Below, piece after piece: positions 1-9,005 of a stretch of DNA of 64,000 nt (within the stretch, counting starts at the first letter, position 1; every line of letters starts with the position of its first letter). Source of the stretch: Thiothrix nivea DSM 5205. Lineage in GTDB: Bacteria; Pseudomonadota; Gammaproteobacteria; Thiotrichales; Thiotrichaceae. The notes under the pieces were generated by a model. That model had not been told where the DNA came from. It saw only the letters and a program-made list of their open reading frames with translations, and searched no databases. Position numbers and translations under genes: made by a program. Location: contig NZ_JH651384.1 in assembly GCF_000260135.1 (NCBI RefSeq), positions 1,119,693 through 1,183,692 of the forward strand, given 5' to 3'.

Positions 1-4
1 AATA

Positions 5-22
5 CTGTCATATAAGCAGCCT
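5..22 (+). promoter_or_regulatory. possible degenerate Pho box upstream of pstC
   Basis: The sequence CTGTCAT at 5-11 matches the first half of the PhoB consensus (two CTGTCAT repeats 11 bases apart), but the second half at 16-22 matches poorly. It lies about 75 bases before pstC, the first gene of a pst-pho operon, so the context fits. A gene for the binding protein PstS is not visible and may lie just outside the window. Half-site only, so this is weak. Confidence 0.3.
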
Positions 23-94
23 ACAATTCCGAAGCGCTTCGACCCCGGTTGAAAGCCCTAAACCTGAGCGATGTCATTCTCCACAGGAGTTTTC

Positions 95-1483
95 ATGAGT
101 CTTCCAGCCATCCTGCTGACGCTACTGGCGCTTGCTGCTTTCAGCTATTACATAGGCCGCAAGCGGTCGCTGGCCATTGCCAGCCCGGTCAAGCGTGGCG
201 GTAACAATTTGCATTCCCTGCCCAGCTACTATGGCTATCTGGTGCTGGTCTGGTGCGCCATTCCTGCCTTGCTGGTGCTGGCGTTGTGGTCTATGTTTGA
301 CAACACAATGCTGACCCACCAGATGGTTACCCACCTGCCTGCGGAATTGCAGAGCCAGCCTGCCGACCAGTTGAGCCTGACCACCAACCGCATCCTCAAC
401 CTGGTGCAGAATGGCCCGGAAACAGCCACCGACCCCGCCATGCAAGCCGCCGCCGAAGATTACCTGCGGATGCAGTCCATCAGCCAGATGGCGAAAACGG
501 TGGTGGTATTGCTGCTGGCGATTGGCGGCATTTTCATCGGGATGCGCATGATCAAACCCAAAACCCGCGCCCGTAATCAGGTCGAAAGGGTGGTCAGTTA
601 CGTGATGGTGGCGTGCGCTTCCATCGCTATCCTCACCACGCTGGGGATTGTCCTGTCGGTATTGTTTGAGTCGATCCGTTTCTTCCAGGCCGTGCCGATC
701 ACTGAATTCCTGTTCGGAACGAAATGGAGTCCACAAATCGCCATCCGCGCCGATCAAGTGGGCGGTTCTGGCGCATTCGGCGCGATTCCGCTGTTCGCCG
801 GTACGCTGCTGATTTCCTTTATCGCGCTGCTGGTCGCGGTTCCGCTCGGTTTAATGTCAGCCATTTACCTGTCGGAATACGCTACCCCCAGAATCCGCGC
901 GCTGGCCAAACCGGCACTGGAAGTCCTCGCCGGTATTCCAACCGTGGTCTACGGCTTCTTCGCTGCGCTGACGGTCGCGCCCTTCCTGCGCGATGTGGGT
1001 GAAAGCCTGGGCATGAATGTAGCGTCAGAAAGCGCGCTGGCCGCCGGGTTGGTGATGGGCGTGATGATCATCCCCTTCATGTCGTCCCTCTCCGATGACG
1101 TCATCAATGCCGTGCCACAATCCATGCGCGACGGCTCCTACGGCATGGGCGCTACCAAGTCCGAAACCATCAAACAAGTGATCCTGCCTGCCGCCCTGCC
1201 CGGCATTGTCGGCGCATTCCTGCTGGCGGCTTCCCGCGCCATTGGTGAAACCATGATCGTGGTGATGGCCGCAGGTCTGGCCGCCAACCTGACCGCCAAT
1301 CCGCTGGAAGCTGTCACCACCGTGACCGTACAGATTGTTACCCTGCTGACCGGCGACCAGGAATTCGACAGCCCGAAAACGCTGGCAGCCTTTGCCCTGG
1401 GCCTGACACTGTTCATCGTCACCCTGATCCTGAACGTGATTGCGCTGCATGTGGTGCGCAAATACCGTGAACAATACGAGTAA
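95..1483 (+). CDS. pstC: phosphate ABC transporter permease PstC
   Basis: Inner-membrane permease half of the high-affinity PstSCAB phosphate importer. The 462-residue protein is longer than the roughly 320-residue enterobacterial PstC. About 160 N-terminal residues hold two extra membrane segments and a periplasmic stretch, as in the long PstC of pseudomonads. The conserved core follows, with a binding-protein-dependent permease domain and an EAA-type loop near GATKSETIKQVILPAALPG. I chose the ATG at 95 because AGGAG sits five bases ahead of it; an in-frame ATG at 71 lacks such a site. It is the first gene of pstC-pstA-pstB-phoU-phoB-phoR, with 12 bases to pstA. Family identification is firm. 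Confidence 0.93.
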   Translation: MSLPAILLTLLALAAFSYYIGRKRSLAIASPVKRGGNNLHSLPSYYGYLVLVWCAIPALLVLALWSMFDNTMLTHQMVTHLPAELQSQPADQLSLTTNRILNLVQNGPETATDPAMQAAAEDYLRMQSISQMAKTVVVLLLAIGGIFIGMRMIKPKTRARNQVERVVSYVMVACASIAILTTLGIVLSVLFESIRFFQAVPITEFLFGTKWSPQIAIRADQVGGSGAFGAIPLFAGTLLISFIALLVAVPLGLMSAIYLSEYATPRIRALAKPALEVLAGIPTVVYGFFAALTVAPFLRDVGESLGMNVASESALAAGLVMGVMIIPFMSSLSDDVINAVPQSMRDGSYGMGATKSETIKQVILPAALPGIVGAFLLAASRAIGETMIVVMAAGLAANLTANPLEAVTTVTVQIVTLLTGDQEFDSPKTLAAFALGLTLFIVTLILNVIALHVVRKYREQYE

Positions 1484-1495
1484 AACGAGGCATCC

Positions 1496-2776
1496 ATGAG
1501 CAAGACAACGGAAATAGTCAAAGCCGGGCTGGCGAAGCGTTACGCCCGCGAGAAGCGCTTCCGCTTTTACGGCATGATGTCGATTGTGATCAGCATCCTG
1601 TTCCTGGCGATCCTGATGGTGAACATTTTCAGCAAGGGTCTGCCAGCCTTTTCCAGCACTTACATCAAGCTGGATGTGAAGCTGGATGCGGAAACCCTCG
1701 GCGTTACTGCTGATGCAACACCACAGACGTTACGCAACGCCAACTACAGCAAGGTGGTGCAGGACAGCCTGCAAACCCTGTTCCCGGACGTGACCGAGCG
1801 CCAGCAGAAACGCGCCCTGAAAGCACTGGTCAGTTCCAACGCGCCGTTCCGCCTGCAAGAAATGGTCATGGCAGAGCCATCCCTGATCGGCAGCCAGCAG
1901 GCGGTGAAGTTCCTGGCGGACGATGACATTGATGTCTTCTACAAAAACGACGCTGGCCGCAATCTGCCGGAAGCCGACCGCCGCATCAAGGATTACCAGA
2001 TTGCCTGGCTGGACAAGCTGCAAGCGGATGGCCGCATCAGCACCGGTTTCAACACCACCTTCTTCACCAGCGGCGATTCACGCGAGCCGGAACAGGCGGG
2101 TATCCTCAGCGCACTGATGGGTTCCTTCTACACCATGCTGGTGACGCTGTTCCTGTCCTTCCCGATTGGGGTGGCGGCGGCGATTTATCTGGAAGAATTC
2201 GCGCCGAAAAACAATTTCTGGGTTGACCTGATCGAGGTCAATATCAACAACCTGGCTGCGGTACCTTCCATCGTATTCGGTTTGCTGGGGCTGGCAATTT
2301 TCATCCAGTTCTTTGGCGTACCACGTTCCGCGCCATTGGCGGGCGGCCTGGTGCTGACGCTGATGACCCTGCCGACCATTATTATTGCCACCCGCGCGGC
2401 GCTGAAAGCGGTTCCACCCTCCATCCGCGAAGGCGCGTTGGGGCTGGGGGCTTCCCGTACCCAAACCGTATTCCAGAATGTCGTGCCGCTGGCGATGCCC
2501 GGCATCCTCACCGGCACCATTATCGGCATGGCACAAGCACTGGGCGAAACTGCTCCACTCCTGATGATCGGCATGGTAGCCTTCATCATCGACGTACCGG
2601 GCGGCATTACCGACCCTGCCGCCGCCCTGCCGGTACAAATTTATTTGTGGGCGGACAGCCCCGAACGCGCCTTCACCGAGCGCACATCCGCAGCCATTAT
2701 TGTACTGCTTGCCTTCCTGATTCTGATGAATCTGCTGGCAGTCCTGTTACGCAAGAAATTTGAGAGACGTTGGTAA
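1496..2776 (+). CDS. pstA: phosphate ABC transporter permease PstA
   Basis: Second permease subunit of the Pst importer, pairing with PstC in the inner membrane. At 426 residues it is longer than E. coli PstA (296). The extra length is a predicted periplasmic stretch of about 150 residues between the first membrane helix (residues 25-45) and the conserved C-terminal permease domain (from about 200). The EAA-type cytoplasmic loop that contacts the ATPase is visible around [18 protein letters not shown]. It starts 12 bases after pstC and ends 4 bases before the pstB start, so the genes are co-transcribed and probably translationally coupled. Confidence 0.93.
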   Translation: MSKTTEIVKAGLAKRYAREKRFRFYGMMSIVISILFLAILMVNIFSKGLPAFSSTYIKLDVKLDAETLGVTADATPQTLRNANYSKVVQDSLQTLFPDVTERQQKRALKALVSSNAPFRLQEMVMAEPSLIGSQQAVKFLADDDIDVFYKNDAGRNLPEADRRIKDYQIAWLDKLQADGRISTGFNTTFFTSGDSREPEQAGILSALMGSFYTMLVTLFLSFPIGVAAAIYLEEFAPKNNFWVDLIEVNINNLAAVPSIVFGLLGLAIFIQFFGVPRSAPLAGGLVLTLMTLPTIIIATRAALKAVPPSIREGALGLGASRTQTVFQNVVPLAMPGILTGTIIGMAQALGETAPLLMIGMVAFIIDVPGGITDPAAALPVQIYLWADSPERAFTERTSAAIIVLLAFLILMNLLAVLLRKKFERRW

Positions 2777-2780
2777 GACC

Positions 2781-3683
2781 ATGACAGAAGCAACCGCAAT
2801 CCTGAACCATTCAGCCACAGCACCCGTTGCCCACAAGGCTGTCGACAACACAACCATCGTCGACATCGAAAAGGTTGTTGAGGAACTCAAGCACACCAAA
2901 ACTGTGGGCAAACCCCTGGTCAATGACCCCAAGTTTGCCTGCCGTAACGTGGATGTTTTCTACAACGACACCAAACAGGCCATTTTCGGCGTCGATATTG
3001 ACATCGGCAAGAATGAAGTCGTTTCCATGATCGGCCCCTCCGGTTGCGGCAAATCCACTTTCCTGCGCTGCCTGAACCGCATGAACGACACCATCCCGTC
3101 CTGCCGCGTCACCGGCAGCTTGGTGCTGGATGGCGAAGACGTTTACGCCAAGGAGCAAGACCCGGTACTGCTGCGCGCCCGCGTCGGCATGGTGTTCCAG
3201 AAGCCGAACCCGTTCCCCAAATCCATCTACGACAACGTAGCCTATGGCCCGCGCCTGCATGGGTTGGCAGCCAACCGCGCCGAACTGGATGACATTGTGG
3301 AATCCAGCCTGCAAAAAGCTGGTCTGTTCAAGGAAGTAAAAGATCGTCTGCAATCCCCTGGCACTGGCCTGTCCGGCGGCCAACAGCAGCGCCTGTGCAT
3401 CGCCCGCACCATCGCCGTCAGCCCGGAAGTGATCCTGATGGATGAACCCACTTCTGCGCTTGACCCGATTGCGACCGCGACCATCGAAGAACTGATTGAC
3501 GAATTGCGCCAAAGCTTTACCATTTGCATTGTCACCCACTCGATGCAACAGGCCGCGCGTATTTCACAACGCACCGCCTATTTCCATCTGGGTTATCTGG
3601 TTGAAGTGAATGACACCAAAACGGTCTTTACCAATCCGCAGCATCAATTAACTGAAAATTACATCACAGGCCGCTTCGGCTAA
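2781..3683 (+). CDS. pstB: phosphate ABC transporter ATP-binding protein PstB
   Basis: Cytoplasmic ATPase that powers PstCA. Walker A (GPSGCGKS), the Q-loop ([11 protein letters not shown]), the ABC signature (LSGGQQQR), Walker B ([13 protein letters not shown]) and the switch histidine (IVTHSM) are all present. The 300-residue protein carries an N-terminal extension of about 50 residues compared with E. coli PstB (257). I chose ATG 2781, four bases after the pstA stop; a TTG at 2760 would overlap pstA. PhoU follows after 13 bases. PstB together with PhoU relays phosphate status to PhoR. Confidence 0.94.
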   Translation: MTEATAILNHSATAPVAHKAVDNTTIVDIEKVVEELKHTKTVGKPLVNDPKFACRNVDVFYNDTKQAIFGVDIDIGKNEVVSMIGPSGCGKSTFLRCLNRMNDTIPSCRVTGSLVLDGEDVYAKEQDPVLLRARVGMVFQKPNPFPKSIYDNVAYGPRLHGLAANRAELDDIVESSLQKAGLFKEVKDRLQSPGTGLSGGQQQRLCIARTIAVSPEVILMDEPTSALDPIATATIEELIDELRQSFTICIVTHSMQQAARISQRTAYFHLGYLVEVNDTKTVFTNPQHQLTENYITGRFG

Positions 3684-3696
3684 GGCGGCACGGGGT

Positions 3697-4416
3697 ATGG
3701 AAATGAACACAACACAGCACACTTCCCACCAATACAATCAAGAATTAGATGATGCCCGCAGCAAACTCATGACCATGGGCGGGCTGGTGGAAACGCAAGT
3801 CACCAACGCCATCAAGGCACTGCTGGAACGTGACAGCGACCTGGGTGAGAAAGTCGCGTTTTCCGACTACGAAATCAACACGCTGGAAGTACAGATCGAC
3901 GAGCAATGCGCTGAAATCATCGCCCGCCGCCAACCTGCTGCCAGTGACCTGCGCCTGCTCATCACCATCATCAAGGTCATTACCGACCTCGAACGCATTG
4001 GCGATGAAGCGGAAAAAATTGGCCGTTACGCAGTGGAAGTCAGTGAAAGCGCCACTTCCGGCGAATTGCACAAATCCCTGCGCCATCTGGGCGATCACGT
4101 CAAAAACATGCTGCACGACACCCTGGACGCCCTGGCGCGGCTGGATGTCAAACTGGCCATGCAGGTTGTCAGCGACGACCAGAATGTGGATGCGGAATTT
4201 GACGCCATTTCCCGCCAGCTGTTCACCCGGATGCTGGAAGACTCGCGCAATATCAAAGACAGCCTCAATGTCACTTGGTGCGCCCGCTCGCTGGAACGTG
4301 TCGGCGACCACTGCAAAAACATTTGTGAGTACGTGGTTTACCTGGTCAAAGGCAAGGATGTGCGCCACACCAACCTGGACAAAATGCGTGAGGAAGTTCT
4401 CGGCACCAACGGCTAA
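3697..4416 (+). CDS. phoU: phosphate signalling protein PhoU
   Basis: Cytoplasmic negative regulator linking the Pst transporter to the PhoR kinase. The 239-residue protein shows two helical PhoU repeats with the family's metal-cluster motifs: an E-x-x-x-D type element in TDLERIGDEAEKIG around residue 90, repeated as RSLERVGDHCKNICEY around 200. A second in-frame ATG at 3703 could also serve as start. It sits between pstB and phoB in one operon, the usual arrangement. A second, more distant PhoU-like protein (DUF47) is encoded nearby with pit. Confidence 0.93.
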   Translation: MEMNTTQHTSHQYNQELDDARSKLMTMGGLVETQVTNAIKALLERDSDLGEKVAFSDYEINTLEVQIDEQCAEIIARRQPAASDLRLLITIIKVITDLERIGDEAEKIGRYAVEVSESATSGELHKSLRHLGDHVKNMLHDTLDALARLDVKLAMQVVSDDQNVDAEFDAISRQLFTRMLEDSRNIKDSLNVTWCARSLERVGDHCKNICEYVVYLVKGKDVRHTNLDKMREEVLGTNG

Positions 4417-4428
4417 CCGGGTGGTTGT

Positions 4429-5130
4429 ATGAAAAAACTGATCCTGTGCGTAGAGGATGAAGCCGCCATCCGCTCCATGATCCGCTTTTCCCTGGAACGG
4501 GAAGGCTATGCCGTGCAGGAAGCGGAAGATGCCCGTATCGCCCGCAATCTGGCTGCGGAACAAACACCGGACTTGATCCTGGTCGACTGGATGCTGCCCG
4601 ATGTATCCGGCCCCGAACTGATCCGCCGCTTCCGCCGCGATGAACTCACCCGCGACATCCCCATCATCATGCTGACCGCCAAAAGCGAGGAAGACGACAT
4701 GATCCAGGGGCTGGATGCTGGCGCAGATGATTACCTCTCCAAACCGGTGTCACTGAAAGCACTCAGCGCCCGCATCAAGGCGCTGTTGCGGCGCTCGGAA
4801 GGTTTCAGTTCGCAACGCATCGTCAATGCAGGCCGCCTGCAACTCAATCAGGATGCCCACCAGTTGCGCATTGATGGCGCGCCCGTGCACCTCGGCACTA
4901 CCGAATACCGGCTGCTGGAATTTTTCATGCTGCATCCGGAAAAGGTTTATTCCCGTTCCCAGCTGCTCGATTTTGTCTGGGGGCAAAACACCTATATCGA
5001 GGAACGCACCGTTGACGTGCATGTACTGCGCCTGCGCAAAACCCTGAAAGCCCATGACGCCGACAACGTAATCCAGACCGTGCGCGGCGCTGGCTACCTG
5101 TTCAATGCGGAGATGCCGGATGCTGATTGA
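4429..5130 (+). CDS. phoB: phosphate response regulator PhoB
   Basis: OmpR-class response regulator of the phosphate regulon. The receiver domain (residues 1-120) has the acidic pair E9/D10, the phospho-acceptor D53 in LILVDWMLPD and the conserved lysine in YLSKPV. A winged-helix DNA-binding domain follows, with the typical GTTEYRLLEFFMLHP and ERTVDVHVLRLRKTL segments. The 233-residue length is normal. The gene follows phoU after 12 bases, and its end overlaps the start of phoR by 11 bases, so kinase and regulator are translated together. Confidence 0.94.
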   Translation: MKKLILCVEDEAAIRSMIRFSLEREGYAVQEAEDARIARNLAAEQTPDLILVDWMLPDVSGPELIRRFRRDELTRDIPIIMLTAKSEEDDMIQGLDAGADDYLSKPVSLKALSARIKALLRRSEGFSSQRIVNAGRLQLNQDAHQLRIDGAPVHLGTTEYRLLEFFMLHPEKVYSRSQLLDFVWGQNTYIEERTVDVHVLRLRKTLKAHDADNVIQTVRGAGYLFNAEMPDAD

Positions 5131-6415
5131 TTACTGGGGGGTAGAACGCTACCGCTTCGGGCTGGTGGTGGGTTGCGGGGCGCTGGTGGCATGGTTTACC
5201 CCGTTTCCCCTGGAAGTCATGCTGGCGGTTTTGTTGGGGTATATCAGCTGGATGTTGTACAAGCTGTACCAACTGCAACGCTGGCTGACGGGTGGGCACA
5301 AACCGGAAGACATGCCCGACAGTGATGGCGCATGGGAACAGATTGCCTACCTGTTCCATAAATCCCAGCAAAAAAGCGACAACCGCAAGCTCAAGCAACA
5401 GGAAGCCCTGCTGCGTTTCAACCAGATACTGTCCGTCTTGCCAGATGCGGCCATCCTGCTGGATGCTGATAACCACATCGAATGGGCCAACAAATCGGCG
5501 GCCAAAATGCTGGGGATACACAGCGCCAACGACAAGGGGCAACGTATCGAAGCCCTGTTGCGGAACCCCGACCTACGCAAATTGCTGGAAGAAAACAGCA
5601 ACCGCAAAGTCACCTTCCCTTCCCCGCTCAACGACAACCTGACCCTGCGCGCGCGCGCCCTTCCCTTGCAAGGCGGCTCGCGGGTCTTGAGCGTGCGTGA
5701 CATCAGCGAAGGGATGCAATTGCAGAAAACCCGCAAGGCTTTCATTGCCAACGCCTCCCATGAACTGCGCACCCCGTTGACCGTGCTGACCGGTTACATG
5801 GAACTGTTTGAAAACGACCCGGAACTGCCTGCCCATCTGCTTCCGCCCCTACAACAGTCGCGTGAACAGGCCGCACGGATGCAGCAAATCATCAGCGACA
5901 TGCTGGCGCTGTCACGGCTGGAAAGCCAGGAAACCACCCCCATCAAGGGCAACCGCATCGATGTTCCCGCCCTGCTGGAAAGCAGCATCCAGGCCATCCG
6001 CGATACCCTGGCCAGCGAAACCCATCTATTGGAGGCCGACATCGAACCGGGCTTATGCGTGTGTGGTTCCGAAAAGGACATTGCCAGCATCATTACCAAC
6101 CTGCTGGCCAATGCAGTCAAACATACCCCGGCAGGTACGCACATCCATATCCGTTGGCAAGGTTCTGGCGATGGGGAGGTTTGTCTGAGCGTGGAAGACA
6201 ACGGCCCCGGCATTCCGCAAGAACATATTCCACACCTGACGGAACGTTTCTACCGGGTAGACGCCGGGCGCTCACGCGCCAGCGGCGGGACAGGCTTAGG
6301 CTTGGCGATCGTGAAGCACGTCATGCAATGGCATAATGGCTCGCTGACTATCGAAAGCAAGCCCGGCAGAACGGTCTTCCGGGCCTGCTTCCCGTCAGAG
6401 CGGGTGCTGGATTAG
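5120..6415 (+). CDS. phoR: phosphate regulon sensor histidine kinase PhoR
   Basis: Membrane histidine kinase that phosphorylates PhoB. Two closely spaced N-terminal membrane segments (residues about 10-50) are followed by a PAS domain, a HisKA domain with phospho-acceptor H214 in NASHELRTPL, and an HATPase domain with N, G1 and G2 boxes (NAVKHT, EDNGPGI, GGTGLGLAIV). There is no large periplasmic sensor, as expected for PhoR. I chose ATG 5120 because GGAGA lies seven bases upstream. The stop codon overlaps the stop of the displaced pit 3' fragment on the other strand by three bases. Confidence 0.92.
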   Translation: MLIDYWGVERYRFGLVVGCGALVAWFTPFPLEVMLAVLLGYISWMLYKLYQLQRWLTGGHKPEDMPDSDGAWEQIAYLFHKSQQKSDNRKLKQQEALLRFNQILSVLPDAAILLDADNHIEWANKSAAKMLGIHSANDKGQRIEALLRNPDLRKLLEENSNRKVTFPSPLNDNLTLRARALPLQGGSRVLSVRDISEGMQLQKTRKAFIANASHELRTPLTVLTGYMELFENDPELPAHLLPPLQQSREQAARMQQIISDMLALSRLESQETTPIKGNRIDVPALLESSIQAIRDTLASETHLLEADIEPGLCVCGSEKDIASIITNLLANAVKHTPAGTHIHIRWQGSGDGEVCLSVEDNGPGIPQEHIPHLTERFYRVDAGRSRASGGTGLGLAIVKHVMQWHNGSLTIESKPGRTVFRACFPSERVLD

Positions 6416-6492
6416 ACGAAGATCCCCCGCAACAGATAGAAGAACATCACGGAAAGGAGCGCACCAGCAGGCAGCGTCACGACCCACGACAT
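6412..6492 (-). pseudogene. pit: detached 3' end of pit (last 26 codons)
   Basis: Read on the minus strand this stretch encodes M-SWVVTLPAGALLSV and on to LLRGIFV and a stop. That is the expected last membrane helix of a PiT phosphate transporter. The rest of the gene lies at 7811-8996, across the insertion sequence. Joining position 6492 to position 7813, which removes the element and one copy of the short target repeat, restores one open frame (GGIF-MSWVV) of about 421 codons. The fragment has no start site of its own and is not expected to be translated. Confidence 0.88.
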
Positions 6493-6494
6493 AA

Positions 6495-6512
6495 GGGGAT
6501 TTCCCTGAAAGA
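6495..6512 (+). repeat. left terminal inverted repeat of the IS
   Basis: GGGGATTTCCCTGAAAGA; it pairs with the right end at 15 of 18 positions. It directly follows the target bases TAA. Confidence 0.82.
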
Positions 6513-6522
6513 TTCCCCCGCA

Positions 6523-7790
6523 ATGGCTACACTTGTCTTATCGACAAGCGGAGTCCCTATCCCCATGCCCCCCGAACCCCAAACAGCTAACCCGATCCTG
6601 AGTGAATCCCAGATAGCCGACCTGAAACTGGCGGCCTCGAAAATGTCTGGCAGCACCCGCCGTGCGTTCCAGGCGGACATGAGCCGGAAATATTGTGCAG
6701 GCAACGCCCGCCAGACTGAAAGGTGTTTTGGCTGGGGTCGGGAGGGGGTGCAGTTGGGTTTGGAGGAACAGCGCAGCGGCATGGTTTGCGTGGGTGCGCA
6801 GGCGGCGTATTGTGGCCAGAAGCGCTGGGAGGAAACCCAGCCGGAAGCGGCAGCCGCCTTGCTGGCGCTGGCGGAAGCACATAGCCAGCAAGACCCGACA
6901 TTCCGCAGCAGCATCGCCTACACCCGCCTGACGGCGGCGGAAGCCATCCGGCAGTTACAGGCCATGGGTTTCAGCGGTGGACAAGTGCCCGCCCCCAGCA
7001 CCATGGCGCGGATACTCAACCGGAATGGCTACCGCCTGCGCAAGGTGGAGAAAGCCAAGCCGCAAAAAAAATTCCAGAAACCGACGCCATCTTCGCCAAT
7101 ATCCAGGCCAACGATGGGCAGTTTGCCGATGGGGCGGTCAAACGCCTGAGCATGGACTGCAAGGCGACCGTCAACATCGGTGACTACTCACGGGGCGGGA
7201 AAACACGGGGTGACAATAAAGCCGCTGACCATGAGATGGGCTGCAAAGAGAAATACATCCCTTTTGGCGTACTGGATGAGGACAGTGGGCAGGTTTACCT
7301 GACCTTCGGCAGTTCCAGCAAAACCAGTGACTTCATCGTGGATTCCCTGTGCCGGGTATGGGAACAGATGCCTTCTGCTGACAAGGACGCCTGCCAGTGC
7401 ATCCAGATCAAAGCGGACAATGGCCCGGAAAGCAGCGGGATCAGGACGCAATTCCTCAAGCGCATGGTGGAATTCGCCAACCATACCGGTAAGACAGTCC
7501 ACCTGCTGTACTACCCGCCTTACCACAGCAAGTACAACCCGATTGAACGCTGCTGGGGGATTCTGGAACAACACTGGAACGGCACCCAGCTCAAGGATGC
7601 CGAAACCCTGCTGGAATGGGCAAAAACCATGACCTGGAAAGGCATCAACCCCATGGTCGAATTCAGTCGCAAGGTTTATGAGAAGGGTGTGACCCTCAGC
7701 AAAAAAGCTATGGAGGCTGTTGAGGCGAGGCTGGAAAGAAATGCTGCTTTACCAAAATGGGACATTCTGATTCGCCCTGTTTTTGGGTAA
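6523..7790 (+). CDS. ISAzo13-family transposase, expressed by -1 frameshift (or broken)
   Basis: The first frame (6523 to the stop ending at 7149) encodes the N-terminal helical DNA-binding part. The catalytic part lies in the -1 frame and ends at 7790. Shifting back one base in the A8 run at 7064-7071 gives a continuous protein of about 422 residues through KIPETDAIFANI and MDCKATVNIGDYSRGGK. The DDE residues fit SMDCKATV (D), KADNGPE (D) and NPIERCWGILEQHWNG (E), a pattern I recognise from ISAzo13/Rhodopirellula-type transposases. A start at ATG 6565 is equally possible. If no frameshift occurs the gene is dead; the intact ends and target repeat argue for recent activity. Confidence 0.82.
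7044..7071 (+). promoter_or_regulatory. candidate programmed -1 ribosomal frameshift site
   Basis: Eight A residues at 7064-7071 contain an in-frame slippery heptamer A-AAA-AAA (7065-7071). A Shine-Dalgarno-like GGTGGAG at 7044-7050 lies about 13 bases upstream. An upstream Shine-Dalgarno at about this distance stimulates -1 slippage in dnaX and several IS elements. Slippage joins the two transposase frames exactly. A homopolymer sequencing error or an inactivating mutation would look the same. Confidence 0.6.
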
Positions 7791-7792
7791 TG

Positions 7793-7810
7793 TCTTTGAG
7801 GTAAATCACC
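7793..7810 (-). repeat. right terminal inverted repeat of the IS
   Basis: Read on the minus strand it is GGTGATTTACCTCAAAGA. It supplies an in-frame TGA (7806-7808) that now ends the truncated pit gene. Confidence 0.82.
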
Positions 7811-8996
7811 TAAAGATACCGCCGACGACCCGCAGGTCAATCGCCGCAATGCCGCGCGCAAAACCAACCCCGAGCACCGCGCCCACCAGCGTATGGGTGG
7901 TGGAAACCGGAATTCCGGTATACGATGCCATCACCACCGTCATGGCCGTGGCAATTTCCGCAGAAAAGCCACGGGTTGGCGTCAATTCGGTAATGTTATG
8001 CCCAACCGTCTGAATAACCTTGTAACCCAGAGTCGCCAGACCGATAACGATGCCAATCGCCCCCACCAGCAACACCCATGGCGGCACGCTGGCCTTCGCC
8101 GCCATCACGCCACTTTGCGCCACGTCAATGACTGCCGCCATCGGCCCAACTGCATTGGCCACGTCATTGGAACCGTGCGCAAACGCCATGGATGACGCAG
8201 TAAACACCATCAAAACAGCGAAGATTTTTTCCACATTGGCGTAATGGAAACGCTTTGACTCTGCTTGATCGGCCAGTTTCACACGGCTGATCAGGACACG
8301 CCCGATAAGGGCAATAATCACGCCGATCACCACCGACATGATCAAATCCATCCCACCATCCAGATGCAAACCGACGTGTTTCAAGCCCTTCTTGATGGTC
8401 AGCAGGGAAAGCACGAAACCCACCATGAACAGGTAGAACGGCCCATACTTGATCGCGTTTTGCAGTGGGTTTTTGGTGTTCAGCACCAGCTTCTGGATGC
8501 TCATGAATATCATGAACGCCACCACGCCCGAGATCACCGGGGAAAACACCCAACTGGTCGCGGTCGTGGCGACGGTATCCCAGTTGACCGCATCCACGCC
8601 CACGCCAACAGCCGCGAAACCGACCACTGCGCCAACGATGCTATGGGTAGTGGAAACCGGCCAGCCGCGCTGGGTCGCAATCAGCAACCACAAACCCGCC
8701 GCCAGCAACGACCCCAGCATCCCCCATACCAGCAACACCGGCTGGGCGCTGAAGGCATCCATGTCCACCAGCCCTTTGCGGATGGTATCTGTCACCTGCC
8801 CACCCGCCAGATAAGCACCGGCAAATTCAAAAATAGCCGCCAAGATCAGCGCCTGCTTGATGGTAATGGCCTTGGAACCTACCGAAGTCGCCATGGCATT
8901 GGCAACGTCATTCGCCCCGATCCCCCACGCCATGAAAATGCCGAATACGGCGGCCAGCAGGATGTAAATGCCCGTGGCATCTGTGAACAATTCCAT
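7806..8996 (-). CDS. pit: PiT-family inorganic phosphate transporter, C-terminally truncated by IS
   Basis: Low-affinity, ion-coupled phosphate permease of the inner membrane. Both PiT signature halves are present: GANDVANAMATSVGSKA near the N-terminus and HGSNDVANAVGP in the second half. Each is followed by the STTH motif (VSTTHSIVGAVVG and VSTTHTLVGAVLG). The gene reads to VVGGIF, then one codon (AGG) and a stop contributed by the insertion sequence, giving 396 residues instead of about 421. The last membrane helix is lost. Start ATG 8996 lies nine bases after the DUF47 gene, with which it forms an operon. Function after truncation is uncertain. Confidence 0.88.
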   Translation of the reverse strand: MELFTDATGIYILLAAVFGIFMAWGIGANDVANAMATSVGSKAITIKQALILAAIFEFAGAYLAGGQVTDTIRKGLVDMDAFSAQPVLLVWGMLGSLLAAGLWLLIATQRGWPVSTTHSIVGAVVGFAAVGVGVDAVNWDTVATTATSWVFSPVISGVVAFMIFMSIQKLVLNTKNPLQNAIKYGPFYLFMVGFVLSLLTIKKGLKHVGLHLDGGMDLIMSVVIGVIIALIGRVLISRVKLADQAESKRFHYANVEKIFAVLMVFTASSMAFAHGSNDVANAVGPMAAVIDVAQSGVMAAKASVPPWVLLVGAIGIVIGLATLGYKVIQTVGHNITELTPTRGFSAEIATAMTVVMASYTGIPVSTTHTLVGAVLGVGFARGIAAIDLRVVGGIFR

Positions 8997-9005
8997 GTTT
9001 CCCCC

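Larger units (their letters stand above)
6495..7810. mobile_element. ISAzo13-family insertion sequence in pit
   Basis: The element is about 1316 bp, bounded by imperfect 18-bp inverted repeats that match at 15 of 18 positions. The flanks show a short direct duplication, TA (or TAA, because the target has an A-run), at 6492-6494 and 7811-7813. TA target duplication is typical of the IS630/Tc1-like group. The element carries one transposase in two overlapping frames. Excising it with one target copy rebuilds a perfect pit reading frame, so the insertion is probably recent. No other copy is present in the window. Confidence 0.88.
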
